Assembly: GCA_023439045.1 (NCBI GenBank)
Contig: JAEXOY010000045.1
Span: 124,001 to 188,000, forward strand
Source: Bacillota bacterium
GTDB lineage: Bacteria > Bacillota > Clostridia > Acetivibrionales > DSM-1351
Direction of reading: 5' to 3'
Length of the DNA stretch: 64,000 nt
Shown here piece after piece: positions 45,008-54,703 of this stretch. Each line of letters starts with the position of its first letter. Position 1 is the stretch's first letter. Below the pieces are notes generated by a model, which was given only the letters and a program-made list of their open reading frames with translations, did not search any database and was not told the DNA's origin. A program made the position numbers and the translations under genes.

Positions 45008-46385
45008 ATCTTAACAGCCACTTTGCTGCCCTTTCAAAAAACTCTAGTGAAAGCTTGTACGGTGGGTATTTTATTTTAGCGTCGATTGCCGTTGAACTTC
45101 TTAAAACACTTCTCTTGTGGCTAAATACATCAAATGTTGCCTTACCATGATAACTTCCCATACCGCTCTCTCCAACTCCACCAAAAGGAAGATTTGCGCT
45201 TGTAATGTGGCTTATAGTGTCATTAATACATGCCCCACCTGATGATGTCTGCTTTAGTATTCTATCGGAAAGCTGCTTGTTATTTGTGAAAATATATAGA
45301 GCCAATGGTTTTGGTCTATTGTTAACAAATGCTATTGCGTCCTCAATTCTTTCATACGATAGAACAGGCAAAATAGGTCCAAAAATCTCCTCCTGCATTA
45401 TATCCTCATTACCTGTAAGCGACTCTACAACAGTGGGTTCTATACGTAATCTATCGCAGTCAAACTTACCCCCAACAGCTATTGTTAAGCCATTTAAATA
45501 TTTAGTTAATCTGTCAAAGTGTTTTCGATTTATTATCCTACAAAAATATTCTGAATCAATTGGCTTGTGCCCATAAAAATCCTTAATACTTTTATCAATT
45601 CCGTCCATTAGTTTTTTCTTTACACTATTTTCAACCAGTACATAGTCAGGTGCAACACAGGTTTGACCTGCATTGATAAATTTCCCCCATGCGATCCTTC
45701 TAGCTGCAATTTCAATGTTTGTATTACTATCTACAATACAAGGGCTTTTGCCACCTAACTCTAGTGTTACAGGTGTAAGATTCCTTGCAGCGTACTGCAT
45801 AACAATCTTACCTATTGATGTACCTCCAGTAAAGAAAATATAATCAAAATTATATTCCAATAAAGCCTGGGCAATACTTGCATCTCCTTCAAACACTGAA
45901 ATGTATTGCTCTTCAAAAGTATCAGATATTAATCTTTTTGTAATAGCGGATGTTTTAGGTGATAGCTCAGAAGGCTTTATAACTGCACAATTACCCGCTG
46001 CTATGGCACCAACTAGGGGTGCAAAGGTAAGCTGAAAAGGATAATTCCATGGTCCAATTATAAGAACTTGTCCATAGGGCTCAGAAATAATAGAGCTTTT
46101 CCCTCCTAAGTATGCCAGTGGGGTTCTAACTTTTTTAGGCCTAGTTAATTTTTTAAGATTTCTAAGCATATAATCTATTTCTGAAATAACCATGGTTACC
46201 TCTGTGGCAAGGCCTTCAAAGTGACATTTGTCCAAATCCTCTAATAGACAATCGAGAATTTCTTTTTTATTTTTGAGTATTGCTGTTTTGAGTTTTTTGA
46301 GTGCTTCTAAACGGAAATCTAGATTTTTAGTTATATCTGTTCTAAAGTATTCCTTTTGATTCGTTAGTTTATTATTTATATCCAT
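45006..46385 (-). CDS. aldehyde dehydrogenase (class 3 / CALDH-like)
   Basis: About 459 residues, the short ALDH3-type length. The start at 46385 has GGAGG seven bases upstream. The general-base Glu is in TLELGGKSPC (about 208) and the nucleophilic Cys in GKFINAGQTCVAPDYV (about 243). FGPILPVLSY is also present. The C-terminal tail KYPPYKLSLEFFERAAKW resembles ALDH3 and coniferyl-aldehyde dehydrogenases. It oxidises aldehydes with NAD(P). The natural substrate is unknown. Confidence 0.93.
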   Translation of the reverse strand: MDINNKLTNQKEYFRTDITKNLDFRLEALKKLKTAILKNKKEILDCLLEDLDKCHFEGLATEVTMVISEIDYMLRNLKKLTRPKKVRTPLAYLGGKSSIISEPYGQVLIIGPWNYPFQLTFAPLVGAIAAGNCAVIKPSELSPKTSAITKRLISDTFEEQYISVFEGDASIAQALLEYNFDYIFFTGGTSIGKIVMQYAARNLTPVTLELGGKSPCIVDSNTNIEIAARRIAWGKFINAGQTCVAPDYVLVENSVKKKLMDGIDKSIKDFYGHKPIDSEYFCRIINRKHFDRLTKYLNGLTIAVGGKFDCDRLRIEPTVVESLTGNEDIMQEEIFGPILPVLSYERIEDAIAFVNNRPKPLALYIFTNNKQLSDRILKQTSSGGACINDTISHITSANLPFGGVGESGMGSYHGKATFDVFSHKRSVLRSSTAIDAKIKYPPYKLSLEFFERAAKWLLR

Positions 46386-46536
46386 TGTTAATCCTCCGAG
46401 CATTAACTCTCTTTAGCTTTATTTTAGTTTTTATGTTATAGCCATTATTAATTTATGTCAATAACTTCAAATTGTATTGTTAAGCTCTCAATCAGAGAAT
46501 TATTAATTAACGTCCTTTCCTTAACCTTTAACAGCC

Positions 46537-47523
46537 TCATAACTTAATAAATTCACTCATGAATTTACTATGTGGTTCTACTTCATCTATTACCTCTTGA
46601 AGTCTAGTAACAAAGCTTTTTTCTGACCAACTCCTCTTACTATTGTAATATTTATTTATCACCCTCCAAAACTTTTGTGGAAATAATAGCATAATTTTCA
46701 TAATTTCTAACTCTTCTTTTGAAATTGTTTCAATCTTGCTATATTCTTCTATGATATTTACTGCCTCTTTTATATCCCAGTTACACTTTCTCATTTTACG
46801 CCTTAACAGGTTGACTAAATCATAAACCTTCAAGTCAAAGCAGCAATACTCAAAATTTACAACATACATTGCGTCATCGTTAACATATATATTGTGATGG
46901 TTAAAGTCGTGATGAGAGATTACTCCATCCTGTGCAGCCTTGTCTGATAGTATTATATACTCTGAGTCAGCAAGTAAATCTAATGCCAGTTCACCTGTCT
47001 TCAAAAAGTAATCTGTGCTTTCACATATCATATGGTCAAACTTCATTCTTCCCTTTTGTGCTGCCTTTCTAAGCTTCTTTATCTCGTCAAGCCTCTTTTG
47101 AAGACAAAGTGGAAGCTTTCCTAACTCGCTCCTAGCAGATATACTCTCACTTATCCTAAATCCGTATGAAGCTTTATGCATGCTTGCAAGCATACTAGCG
47201 CTAGCACTGGTTTCTATATTGCTTTCTAAATTAAGCTCCCGCCCCTCTATATAATCAGTAATATATAAGCATAGCTCACCAATATTTGCACTAAATCCTC
47301 CTTGTATTGCAGGGATATTTCTATCAATATTAGTAAAACCATTTCTTATAAGGTGTTCTTTTACCTCTGCAATAAATGATATCCTATCTGCTTTTAGGTT
47401 GCTTAGCTTTGCTAGTTTTTTCTCACCCTGTTGTGCAGTAATTATGTACATATCCTTATAATTGCATATTGATTTTATATCTATTTCAAAGTTCTCTTTT
47501 ATGGCTTTTTCTACATCCTGCAT
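46537..47523 (-). CDS. CotS/YutH-like spore coat kinase-fold protein
   Basis: A 328-residue protein kinase-like (APH fold) protein of the CotS family. The catalytic loop is VISHHDFNHHNIYV (HxDxxxxN, about 205-217). The Mg-binding motif that is usually DFD/DFE reads NFE here (YVVNFEYCCFD), with Asn for the Asp. It may therefore be a weak or inactive kinase. CotS proteins are spore coat components. The family match is moderate. Divergence from nearby genes is not obvious. Confidence 0.82.
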   Translation of the reverse strand: MQDVEKAIKENFEIDIKSICNYKDMYIITAQQGEKKLAKLSNLKADRISFIAEVKEHLIRNGFTNIDRNIPAIQGGFSANIGELCLYITDYIEGRELNLESNIETSASASMLASMHKASYGFRISESISARSELGKLPLCLQKRLDEIKKLRKAAQKGRMKFDHMICESTDYFLKTGELALDLLADSEYIILSDKAAQDGVISHHDFNHHNIYVNDDAMYVVNFEYCCFDLKVYDLVNLLRRKMRKCNWDIKEAVNIIEEYSKIETISKEELEIMKIMLLFPQKFWRVINKYYNSKRSWSEKSFVTRLQEVIDEVEPHSKFMSEFIKL

Positions 47524-47684
47524 AATTACTACATCATCCTCTCGTTTTTTATAGCTTCAGTGGAAAACACAATGTAGTAAATTATATGTTTTTAATATCA
47601 ATAACATGCTTATGGTATTTATAGATAAGTATAAATGGTGTTTGCTCTAGTATTTTAAATAAGACTAACCGATTTGTACTGATT

Positions 47685-47712
47685 AAAAAAAAACCGCCAT
47701 TACTGGCAGTTT
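47685..47712 (-). terminator. terminator of the DUF554 gene
   Basis: A 9-bp stem (47691-47699 with 47704-47712) with one G-U pair in the leftward transcript, and a 4-base loop. It is followed leftwards by a long U-run. Confidence 0.75.
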
Positions 47713-47781
47713 TTTTATTTGAAATATTAGTGATATCCAACCTTATAAACTATTAAACCATGAAGTTAAAAACTTACAAAT

Positions 47782-48528
47782 CTAAAATAGTCCCTGAATG
47801 AGATAATATATAAATGGTATAAATATTGCGGGCAGCATATTTCCAACCTTTATTTTCTTTATTTCCAAGAGATTAAGCCCTATACCCATTATTAATATTC
47901 CACCTACTAAAGAAGTCTGTGATATCACAACATCAGTTAGCCATGGCTGAATATATGTAGCTAATAATGTAATGGCTCCCTGATATAAAAACACCGGTAT
48001 TGCAGAAAAAGCAACGCCAATACCAAGGGTGGAACTAAATACTACTGCACTTACTCCATCAAGTATAGATTTTGCAAATAACGTTGCAGTATTTCCGGTA
48101 AGTCCATCTTCCAATGACCCTACTATTGCCATGGCACCAACGCAATAAACCAAGCTAGCTGTAACAAAGCCCTCAGCGAAATTCCCACCACCTAGCTTAC
48201 AAAGAAGCTTGTTTTTTGAGCATTTTCCTTGAAACCAGTTACCTAATTTATCAAGCTTTTTCTCAATGTTAATCCATTCCCCAATAATTCCACCTATTAC
48301 AAGGCTTAATATCATAAGGGTAATGTACTGCCTGTCTAGTTTGGCGCCCTCTACAACCTTGTATATCCCCTGTAAACAACCTGATATACCTATAATAATA
48401 ACTGACAAGCCAATGCCCTGCATAATAGTATTTTTGTACCTTTCAGGTAGCCCATTCTTTAAAAGGCTTCCTGCTAAACCTCCAACAATAACTACTATTG
48501 CATTTACTATAGTACCAAGACCAATCAT
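47782..48528 (-). CDS. DUF554 family membrane protein
   Basis: A 248-residue membrane protein with about seven transmembrane helices. The N-terminal MIGLGTIVNAIVVIVGGLAGSLLKNGLPER and the motif ATLFAKSILDGVSAVVFSST (in two parts) are characteristic of DUF554 proteins. Function unknown, presumed transporter. GAGGAG lies upstream of the ATG. Single gene with terminator. Confidence 0.9.
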   Translation of the reverse strand: MIGLGTIVNAIVVIVGGLAGSLLKNGLPERYKNTIMQGIGLSVIIIGISGCLQGIYKVVEGAKLDRQYITLMILSLVIGGIIGEWINIEKKLDKLGNWFQGKCSKNKLLCKLGGGNFAEGFVTASLVYCVGAMAIVGSLEDGLTGNTATLFAKSILDGVSAVVFSSTLGIGVAFSAIPVFLYQGAITLLATYIQPWLTDVVISQTSLVGGILIMGIGLNLLEIKKIKVGNMLPAIFIPFIYYLIQGLF

Positions 48529-48788
48529 TTTATCTTTACTCCTCTTATGTAGTAATAATGCTATAACTAATTTATCATAATGATACCTATAAGTACATAA
48601 TTGTTTTGGTATAAAATTAGTAGTTACATTAATCTAAGTTCTTGGATTTTTACACAATAGCTCTTATCCATTTTGTGGTAAAATTATTATATTGAATAAA
48701 TAAATTTATAAAATATATGAACCAATACCCTAATTTTATCCTCTTATATATCATGGAGCTCCAAAAAAATAAAAAAGGAGGTAATACA

Positions 48789-49340
48789 ATGGAATTAGGT
48801 GATATCATAGATCGATGTCAGCTGGGCGATTTAGATGCATTTCATGAGTTATATCGCATTTACTATAAAAAAGCCTTTGGAACAGCATATTTAATATGTT
48901 CAGATAGAACCCTATCTGAGGATATTGTGCAAGAAGCCTTTTTTGTATGTTATAAATCAATAAAACAATTAAAGGATTCATCTCTTTTTAATACATGGTT
49001 CTATAAAACAGTAGTAAGACTATCTTGGAGAATGCATCGTAAGCAAGGGAAAGTAGCTGCTCCTACATCTGTAGATTCATGCAACATAATTTCCTTTGAT
49101 TGCTTTATTAATGCTGAGAATAAGTTAATTCTAAGAGATAGTATTAATCAACTAAGTGGGCCTCTGAAAACTGTGATTGTATTATATTACTACAATGATT
49201 TCTCTATTAGAGATATATCTAAAATTACAGGTTGTTTAGAGGGTACTGTTAAATCCAGGCTTTATAAGGCAAGAAATTGTATAAAGAACTCAATTTCTGA
49301 ACCAGAGCTATCACAATTAAAAGAATTGGAGGCAAAGTAA
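48789..49340 (+). CDS. ECF-type RNA polymerase sigma factor
   Basis: About 183 residues; the start at 48789 has AAAGGAGG upstream, while an earlier in-frame ATG at 48717 does not. Region 2 (about 20-85) carries DAFHELYRIYYKKAFG and the core-binding DRTLSEDIVQEAFF. Region 4 (about 115-165) has the helix-turn-helix YYYNDFSIRDISKITGCLEGTVKSRLYKAR in two parts. No region 3. The gene overlaps or nearly abuts the next gene (1 bp apart), the typical sigma/anti-sigma arrangement. Confidence 0.92.
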   Translation: MELGDIIDRCQLGDLDAFHELYRIYYKKAFGTAYLICSDRTLSEDIVQEAFFVCYKSIKQLKDSSLFNTWFYKTVVRLSWRMHRKQGKVAAPTSVDSCNIISFDCFINAENKLILRDSINQLSGPLKTVIVLYYYNDFSIRDISKITGCLEGTVKSRLYKARNCIKNSISEPELSQLKELEAK

Positions 49341-49341
49341 T

Positions 49342-50238
49342 ATGAAAAATGGTTTTGATGAAAAAGAAATAAAGCAATGCTTAATAGAACAGGCAGACTC
49401 AGTCGAATTAGATATAGAAGGTTCATATAATCTATATTTAAATAAAGTTACTGATTGCAAGAAAGTGAAACTTACATATCTAGGAAGTATAAGAAAAACT
49501 ATGGTAATTGCTGCATGTTTAGTTATTTGTGTAACCTCCATTGTTGTTGCATCTTCAAGTACAGTTAGAGCTATGGCTCAGAATACAGTAGACAACATAA
49601 TTTCCCTATTTGTTGTAGAGGGAACAGGTGATAATTCTAAAATAGTGCAAAAGCCAAGCTCTGAAATAGTATCAGCAATACAAACTGTTGAGGATACAAC
49701 TCTTTCTGATGAAGAAATATCAAAAAGAATAGGCTTTAATATATCATTTCCTCAAAACATTATGGATAATGTCACACTTAAATCAAAATATAATGGTGTA
49801 TTATTAAATTCAGAAGTGCCATATTCAAAACAGTATGACTTAATGCCCACAATGCAAAGAGCTGTATATGATGACGATGCAATGAATTCATTGTCTGAGT
49901 ATTCTCCTGTTCGATATATTGCAGCCTTATACAGCTACCAAGATTATGGTGTAATTATAACAGCTAATATATCAGCTGAAGATATTGATACATCTATTTA
50001 CACTGATAAAATTGGTGATATTCAAGCAATTTGGGAAAAGAATAAATATCCGATTTATCCACGTCTTACCGATAATGGGGTAATTAAAGGTGATATGACT
50101 CAACAGCCAACTTTGAGGGATTATGTATGTTTATCTTGGGTACATAATTCTGTGTCATATAAATTACAACAAAATGGTACCTCACTTACTAAAGAAAAGG
50201 CTATAGAAATAGCAAATGCTTTTATGAAGCAACAATAA
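49342..50238 (+). CDS. putative anti-sigma factor, membrane-anchored
   Basis: A 298-residue protein one base after the sigma factor. About 50 N-terminal cytoplasmic residues, a single transmembrane helix (about 55-72) and a 225-residue outside domain with a DUF4367-like pattern. The cytoplasmic part would hold the sigma factor and the outside part sense a signal. No zinc HxxxCxxC motif is seen, so it is not a classical ZAS domain. Assignment relies on gene order and topology. Confidence 0.75.
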   Translation: MKNGFDEKEIKQCLIEQADSVELDIEGSYNLYLNKVTDCKKVKLTYLGSIRKTMVIAACLVICVTSIVVASSSTVRAMAQNTVDNIISLFVVEGTGDNSKIVQKPSSEIVSAIQTVEDTTLSDEEISKRIGFNISFPQNIMDNVTLKSKYNGVLLNSEVPYSKQYDLMPTMQRAVYDDDAMNSLSEYSPVRYIAALYSYQDYGVIITANISAEDIDTSIYTDKIGDIQAIWEKNKYPIYPRLTDNGVIKGDMTQQPTLRDYVCLSWVHNSVSYKLQQNGTSLTKEKAIEIANAFMKQQ

Positions 50239-50248
50239 AATATCCTTA

Positions 50249-50269
50249 TCCTCTCTAATTGAGAGAGGA
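50249..50269 (+). terminator. hairpin after the anti-sigma gene
   Basis: An 8-bp stem TCCTCTCT/AGAGAGGA with a 5-base loop, with a weak T-rich tail. Probably ends the sigma/anti-sigma transcript together with the next hairpin. Confidence 0.55.
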
Positions 50270-50291
50270 CTTTAATATGTTGAATATCAAG

Positions 50292-50332
50292 AAAAGGGAG
50301 TACCGCACAAATTATTGTGGATACTCCCTTTT
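50292..50332. terminator. bidirectional terminator facing the por operon
   Basis: AAAAGGGAGTA (50292-50302) pairs with TACTCCCTTTT (50322-50332) with a further inner stem. It gives U-runs on both strands between convergent operons. Confidence 0.75.
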
Positions 50333-50364
50333 ATCTATACTTGAATAATAAAAACTAATTGATA

Positions 50365-51303
50365 TTAAGCTTCTTCTCCAGCTAGCTTAAGAAGAGCTGC
50401 CCATCTATCGTCAACTTCCTTCTGGATTTCTTCGATCATATATTCATTGCCAGCCTTAAATAAGTGCTTGAATCTTCCCTGCTTCTTCAAGAAGTCAGCA
50501 ACTGGAAGCTTATTCTTTGGCTTGTAGTTGATGATATATTTACCATCAATTACTTCATATAATGGCCAGAAGCAAGTTTCTACAGCAAGCTTATTCATTT
50601 CCATAAGGTCTGGAGTATTGTAGATCCAACCTCTTGGGCATGGAGCCAATACGTTCATGAAAGCAGCACCCTTAGTGTAAAGAGCCTTTTCAGCCTTTTC
50701 ATATAGGTCCTTCATGTTTCCGATTGCAGCAGTCTGACATACATATGGAATATGGTGGTTCGCCATTATTTCTGTAAGGTCTTTTCTTGGCTGAATCTTA
50801 CCTGGTATTACTTTACCAGCTGGTGAAGTAGTAGTATCAGCATACTTAGGAGTAGCTGATGATCTTTGGATACCAGTGTTCATGTATGCTCCGTTATCGT
50901 AGCAAACATAAACCATGTCATGTCCTCTTTCCATAGCTCCTGAAAGTGACTGCAAACCTATATCATAAGTTCCGCCGTCACCACCAAATGCGATGAACTT
51001 AGTTTCTCCCTTTATCTTGCCCTTCTTCTTCATTGCTACATAAGCCGCTTCAGCACCTGATACAGATGCAGCTGAGTTTTCAAATGCATTATGAATAAAG
51101 GAATCCTTCCATGCAGTATATGGGTAAATGAACGTCGATACTTCAAGACAGCCTGTTGCTGAACCTATTACTGCGTGATCTTCAGGCTTTAATGCTCTGA
51201 GTATTTGTCTAACTACAACTGGTGCTCCACATCCGGCACACAGTCTATGACCGCCAGTAAGCCTCTCTGGCTTTTTAGCAGCTTCTTTTATATTGTAAGC
51301 CAT
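50365..51303 (-). CDS. porB: pyruvate:ferredoxin oxidoreductase beta subunit
   Basis: A 312-residue thiamine-diphosphate-binding subunit. The ThDP/Mg motif is in FGGDGGTYDIGLQSLSGAMERG with CYDNGAYMNTGIQRSS downstream. The [4Fe-4S] ligands include CAGCGAP near the N-terminus. Final gene of the porG-porD-porA-porB operon. The complex makes acetyl-CoA, CO2 and reduced ferredoxin from pyruvate. A related 2-oxoacid substrate cannot be excluded. Confidence 0.95.
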   Translation of the reverse strand: MAYNIKEAAKKPERLTGGHRLCAGCGAPVVVRQILRALKPEDHAVIGSATGCLEVSTFIYPYTAWKDSFIHNAFENSAASVSGAEAAYVAMKKKGKIKGETKFIAFGGDGGTYDIGLQSLSGAMERGHDMVYVCYDNGAYMNTGIQRSSATPKYADTTTSPAGKVIPGKIQPRKDLTEIMANHHIPYVCQTAAIGNMKDLYEKAEKALYTKGAAFMNVLAPCPRGWIYNTPDLMEMNKLAVETCFWPLYEVIDGKYIINYKPKNKLPVADFLKKQGRFKHLFKAGNEYMIEEIQKEVDDRWAALLKLAGEEA

Positions 51304-51317
51304 TTAAAAAGCACCTC

Positions 51318-52502
51318 CTATTCTCTTACGCCTAGGTAATTGTAAACAGAGTCTACCTTACCTGTAGCAGCAATTTCTAATGTTTTATTAAATACAACTT
51401 CGATATCAGTAGTCTTAACGTCTCTACCGCCGAGGCCGTAGATATAGTTAATTACCTTTGGTCCGAATACTCCCTTTGCATATAAAGCAGAAGTGAAGTC
51501 AGTGAATAATGGTCCACCTGCAGCGTTAAAGCTTTCAGCCTTATCCATGATAGCTATTGCCTTATACTTTGATAAAGCTTCAGCAATTTCATCAACTGGG
51601 AAAGGTCTATACAATCTTGGCTTAAATACTGCAATATTCTTTCCTTGAGCCTTATATTGATCAGCTACGAACTTTGCTGTACCAGCTGTTGAGTTCAATA
51701 CTACAACACAAGCTTCTGCGCCTTCAGCATTATATTCTTCGAATAATCCATAGCTTCTGCCAGTCAATTTTTCAAATTCTTCAGATATTTCCAATACTAC
51801 CTTTTTAGCATTCATCATTGCTTCAGACTGCTGTCTCTTGTGCTCGAAGCAATGTGTGAAGTGATCCAAAGGACCTACAGATATTGGGGTTTCCTTGTTG
51901 AGAAGGTATTCAGTTGGGTTGTACTCTCCAACAAAAGCCTTTACCTTTTCATCTTCAACAAGATCAACATTTTCAATAGCGTGGGATGTAATAAATCCAT
52001 CCTGGCAAACCATTACTGGAAGAAGTACATCTTTATGCTCACCTATTCTATTAGCCATCAACATATTATCATATGCTTCCTGGCAGTTTTCTGAGTAAAT
52101 CTGAATCCATCCTGAATCTCTTGCGCCCATGGAGTCACTGTGGTCATTATGTATGTTAAGAGGTCCTGAAAGAGTTCTATTTACACATGCCAATACTATT
52201 GGAAGTCTTGAACATGCTGCTATGTATAAACATTCCCACATGAGTGCAAGTCCGTTAGCTGAAGTAGCAGTCATTGCTCTTCCTCCTGCTGCCTGAGCAC
52301 CTATACATGCTGATAAAGCACTATGCTCTGATTCAACAGCTACAAACTCAGTGTCAACCTGTCCATTTGATACAAATGTTGAGAAGTACTGAGGAACTTC
52401 TGTTGATGGAGTTATTGGGAAAGCCGCAACTACATCTGGATTTATCTGCTTCATGGCAACAGCCATGGCTTCGTTACCACTAAATCTTTCTCTTATAGCC
52501 AT
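51318..52502 (-). CDS. porA: pyruvate:ferredoxin oxidoreductase alpha subunit
   Basis: A 394-residue alpha subunit, the usual size. The N-terminal pyrimidine-binding domain has AAFPITPSTEVPQYF and FVAVESEHSALSACIGAQAAGGRAMTATSANG in parts. The C-terminal domain has KPRLYRPFPVDEI. GGAGGG precedes the ATG. With the beta subunit it forms the catalytic core. Confidence 0.95.
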   Translation of the reverse strand: MAIRERFSGNEAMAVAMKQINPDVVAAFPITPSTEVPQYFSTFVSNGQVDTEFVAVESEHSALSACIGAQAAGGRAMTATSANGLALMWECLYIAACSRLPIVLACVNRTLSGPLNIHNDHSDSMGARDSGWIQIYSENCQEAYDNMLMANRIGEHKDVLLPVMVCQDGFITSHAIENVDLVEDEKVKAFVGEYNPTEYLLNKETPISVGPLDHFTHCFEHKRQQSEAMMNAKKVVLEISEEFEKLTGRSYGLFEEYNAEGAEACVVVLNSTAGTAKFVADQYKAQGKNIAVFKPRLYRPFPVDEIAEALSKYKAIAIMDKAESFNAAGGPLFTDFTSALYAKGVFGPKVINYIYGLGGRDVKTTDIEVVFNKTLEIAATGKVDSVYNYLGVRE

Positions 52503-52518
52503 TATGAATTTTCCCTCC

Positions 52519-52830
52519 TTACTTTTCTTCTACAAAGTCAATGGCTTTGAAAGGGCAAACCTTTACACATACGCCACAACCCTTGCAGTGATCATAATCT
52601 ATACCTGTCATCTTTGCTTCTGTATCAACAATTATTGATGAATCTGGACATACTGGGAAGCAAAGTAGACATTGCTTACATTTTTCTGAATTCCAAATAG
52701 GTCTCATTGAACGCCAGTCACCTGTTTTAAAAAGATGTGCGTTTCCAGCCCAAGAAATATTACCACCCTTTGTGATATCTTTCCATGTAACGTCAGGAGC
52801 AACTGTTTTTAATTCCTTGTTGCAACTCAT
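52519..52830 (-). CDS. porD: pyruvate:ferredoxin oxidoreductase delta (ferredoxin) subunit
   Basis: A 103-residue ferredoxin-like subunit with two [4Fe-4S] motifs, CKQCLLCFPVCP and CKGCGVCVKVCP. It passes electrons from the catalytic subunits to external ferredoxin. Its ATG overlaps the porG TGA by 4 bp. Confidence 0.95.
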   Translation of the reverse strand: MSCNKELKTVAPDVTWKDITKGGNISWAGNAHLFKTGDWRSMRPIWNSEKCKQCLLCFPVCPDSSIIVDTEAKMTGIDYDHCKGCGVCVKVCPFKAIDFVEEK

Positions 52831-53405
52831 AGTCCCTTCACCTCCTGCATAGCTCTCTCAATAGCCTTAATGTTTGGCTCAATAACTTCTGGTTTCTTAG
52901 CAAATTTATGCTTAAAGGAACCAACCATATCGTTAAGGAAGTCTTGCTCCGGCATAACTCCTGATACCTTAACTACCGCACCTAACATTGGAGTATTTGG
53001 GAAGTACTTTCCGAGAGTCTCGATAGAAATTGTTCTTGCATCGATAGTACATACTTTTCCTTTGTAGCCCTTTAAAAGAGGTCTAACTTCATCTGGAGTT
53101 CTTGTAGTGTTAATAATAATAGCTCCGTCCTCTTTTAATCCAGCTGTTACATCTACAACCTGTATTAGTGTTTCATCAACAACTACAACATAATCAGGTT
53201 CATAAATATTACAATGAATTGAAAGCTTTTCATCACTTATTCTGTTATAAGCTGTGATTGGAGCACCCATTCTTTCTGGGCCGTATTCAGGAAAGCCCTG
53301 AATATACTTACCAGTATTGAACGCCGCATCAGCCAAAAGTAATGATGCCGTTTTTGCGCCTTGACCGCCACGTCCATGCCATCTGATTTCAATAACCTTG
53401 CCCAT
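52827..53405 (-). CDS. porG: pyruvate:ferredoxin oxidoreductase gamma subunit
   Basis: About 192 residues. The start at 53405 (MGKVIEIRWHGRGGQG) has AGGAGGG nearby; the longer frame to 53438 has none. RWHGRGGQGAKTAS and GPERMGAPITAYNR are family signatures. First gene of the operon, about 100 bp after a good promoter. Confidence 0.94.
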   Translation of the reverse strand: MGKVIEIRWHGRGGQGAKTASLLLADAAFNTGKYIQGFPEYGPERMGAPITAYNRISDEKLSIHCNIYEPDYVVVVDETLIQVVDVTAGLKEDGAIIINTTRTPDEVRPLLKGYKGKVCTIDARTISIETLGKYFPNTPMLGAVVKVSGVMPEQDFLNDMVGSFKHKFAKKPEVIEPNIKAIERAMQEVKGL

Positions 53406-53737
53406 TTGGCAAACCCTCCTCTTTATTTCAATTTGCATAATTGATTAAATTAGACAAAAACATCTAGAAAGGATTAATTTTCTTGAAATAATCTTGTCCA
53501 TCTAAAAGTATACAAGTTTGTCTATTTATTGTCAAGATAAGTCTGTTCGGCATTACGACTATATTTGAATGTTTATAGTTTGTTCTTTGTATACAATTTT
53601 ACATATAAAAAAAACTACATTTCCTAAGTAAATCTTGAAAAATATAGTATATATTTGTCACTTGTATATCAAAAAATATAAATAATTTGTTGTTATGTAA
53701 ACATTTTTCTTCTCTATGCTTTTTTTTGGGTTAATAG
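53406..53737. other. 332-bp gap between BofA-like gene and porG
   Basis: Holds the por promoter (53507-53535) and AT-rich sequence. No RNA gene or repeat is seen. Confidence 0.5.
53507..53535 (-). promoter_or_regulatory. por operon promoter
   Basis: Perfect TTGACA (53530-53535), 17-base spacer, TATACT (53507-53512), about 100 bp before porG. The spacer and the next 20 bases contain a short GACAAACTTGTATAC partial palindrome that could be an operator; this is tentative. Confidence 0.75.
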
Positions 53738-53929
53738 CTAAACCATAAGCTTTAAAAATACAAGAAAAATCAAGCCAGGTATCCCTAAAACCCCAATTGT
53801 TAATGCAGAAAATTCGTTAATAGCAATAGAAAAATTATATTTAGAACCTATAATGTTTATTATTAATAGAATAATTACTCCTAAAATTGTGTTTAAAACT
53901 AACTTCTTAAATGTGTTTGATATACTCAT
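53738..53929 (-). CDS. BofA-like pro-sigma-K processing inhibitor family protein
   Basis: A 63-residue membrane protein with two hydrophobic segments. The C-terminal pattern IAINEFSALTIGVLGIPGLIFLVFLKL is, in two parts, the BofA signature (TALIVGILGIPGV). BofA holds back the SpoIVFB protease that activates sigma-K. Here it stands alone next to a glycine-rich protein gene. Small but well matched to the family. Confidence 0.75.
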   Translation of the reverse strand: MSISNTFKKLVLNTILGVIILLIINIIGSKYNFSIAINEFSALTIGVLGIPGLIFLVFLKLMV

Positions 53930-54010
53930 TTTATCATTCCCCCATATATACGATTGAGGTTTGTCCCTTTAAAATGTATATTTTTATATTATCTTATTTA
54001 TGAGTATATT

Positions 54011-54535
54011 TTAATATTTTTCTACTAGTACTGCTCCATTTGTATTAAGTACATCAATTATATGATTTACTCTATCCTCATCTGCCTTCATACTCAACAG
54101 TGCATTTCCTTGTGAAATAAGGTTCTCATACTGTCTACCCTTATTCTGAGGAATACCTAAGTCCATAAGACCTCCCACTATACCTCCAGTTACCAACCCT
54201 GATATCAGCCCTGATATTGGCCCAAATGCAGCTATTGTTCCTAAACCTGGAACAAGCATACTAACAGCACCTGCTACAATTCCAGCAAAGCCCCCTAGAA
54301 TCCCCCCAGTAATGACTCCATCTGATATTCTATTTGATCTGTTAGGTGTAAGGGAATACACTTCGTTTACACATAGATGTGTAGATGCATCATGGTTTAA
54401 TTGTGATTCATACTGCTGTGCATCCCGTACAATAATTGAAATGTCACTTGTTCTTAATCCATTATCTCTTATACTGTATGCTGCCCTTTCTGCATCTCCA
54501 TAGGCCATAAAAACAGCTATCACCGTTACTGACAA
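54011..54535 (-). CDS. glycine-zipper membrane-associated protein, stress-protein-like
   Basis: About 174 residues. A TTG at 54535 with TTTGGAGG seven bases upstream is the best start; the track start at 54550 lies in that ribosome site. The N-terminal 60 residues resemble the alpha/beta domain of general-stress proteins (AYGDAERAAYSIRDNGLRTSDISII). The middle (about 75-125) is a Gly/Ala-rich hydrophobic stretch with GxxxG repeats. The C-terminus returns to a polar fold. Family assignment is uncertain. Confidence 0.6.
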   Translation of the reverse strand: MSVTVIAVFMAYGDAERAAYSIRDNGLRTSDISIIVRDAQQYESQLNHDASTHLCVNEVYSLTPNRSNRISDGVITGGILGGFAGIVAGAVSMLVPGLGTIAAFGPISGLISGLVTGGIVGGLMDLGIPQNKGRQYENLISQGNALLSMKADEDRVNHIIDVLNTNGAVLVEKY

Positions 54536-54703
54536 TGCTTTAACCTCCAAACAATTAATATTCTATTTAGCATTGCTTTTCACTAAGCTAATTATGCACG
54601 CTTCAAATAATACAATGATATAGTTTTGGATAAGCTGATAGTGCAAGTATAAAAGACTTCGATGTTTGTGGCTACTATTTGTAGTCGAAACTATTTGTAT
54701 ATT

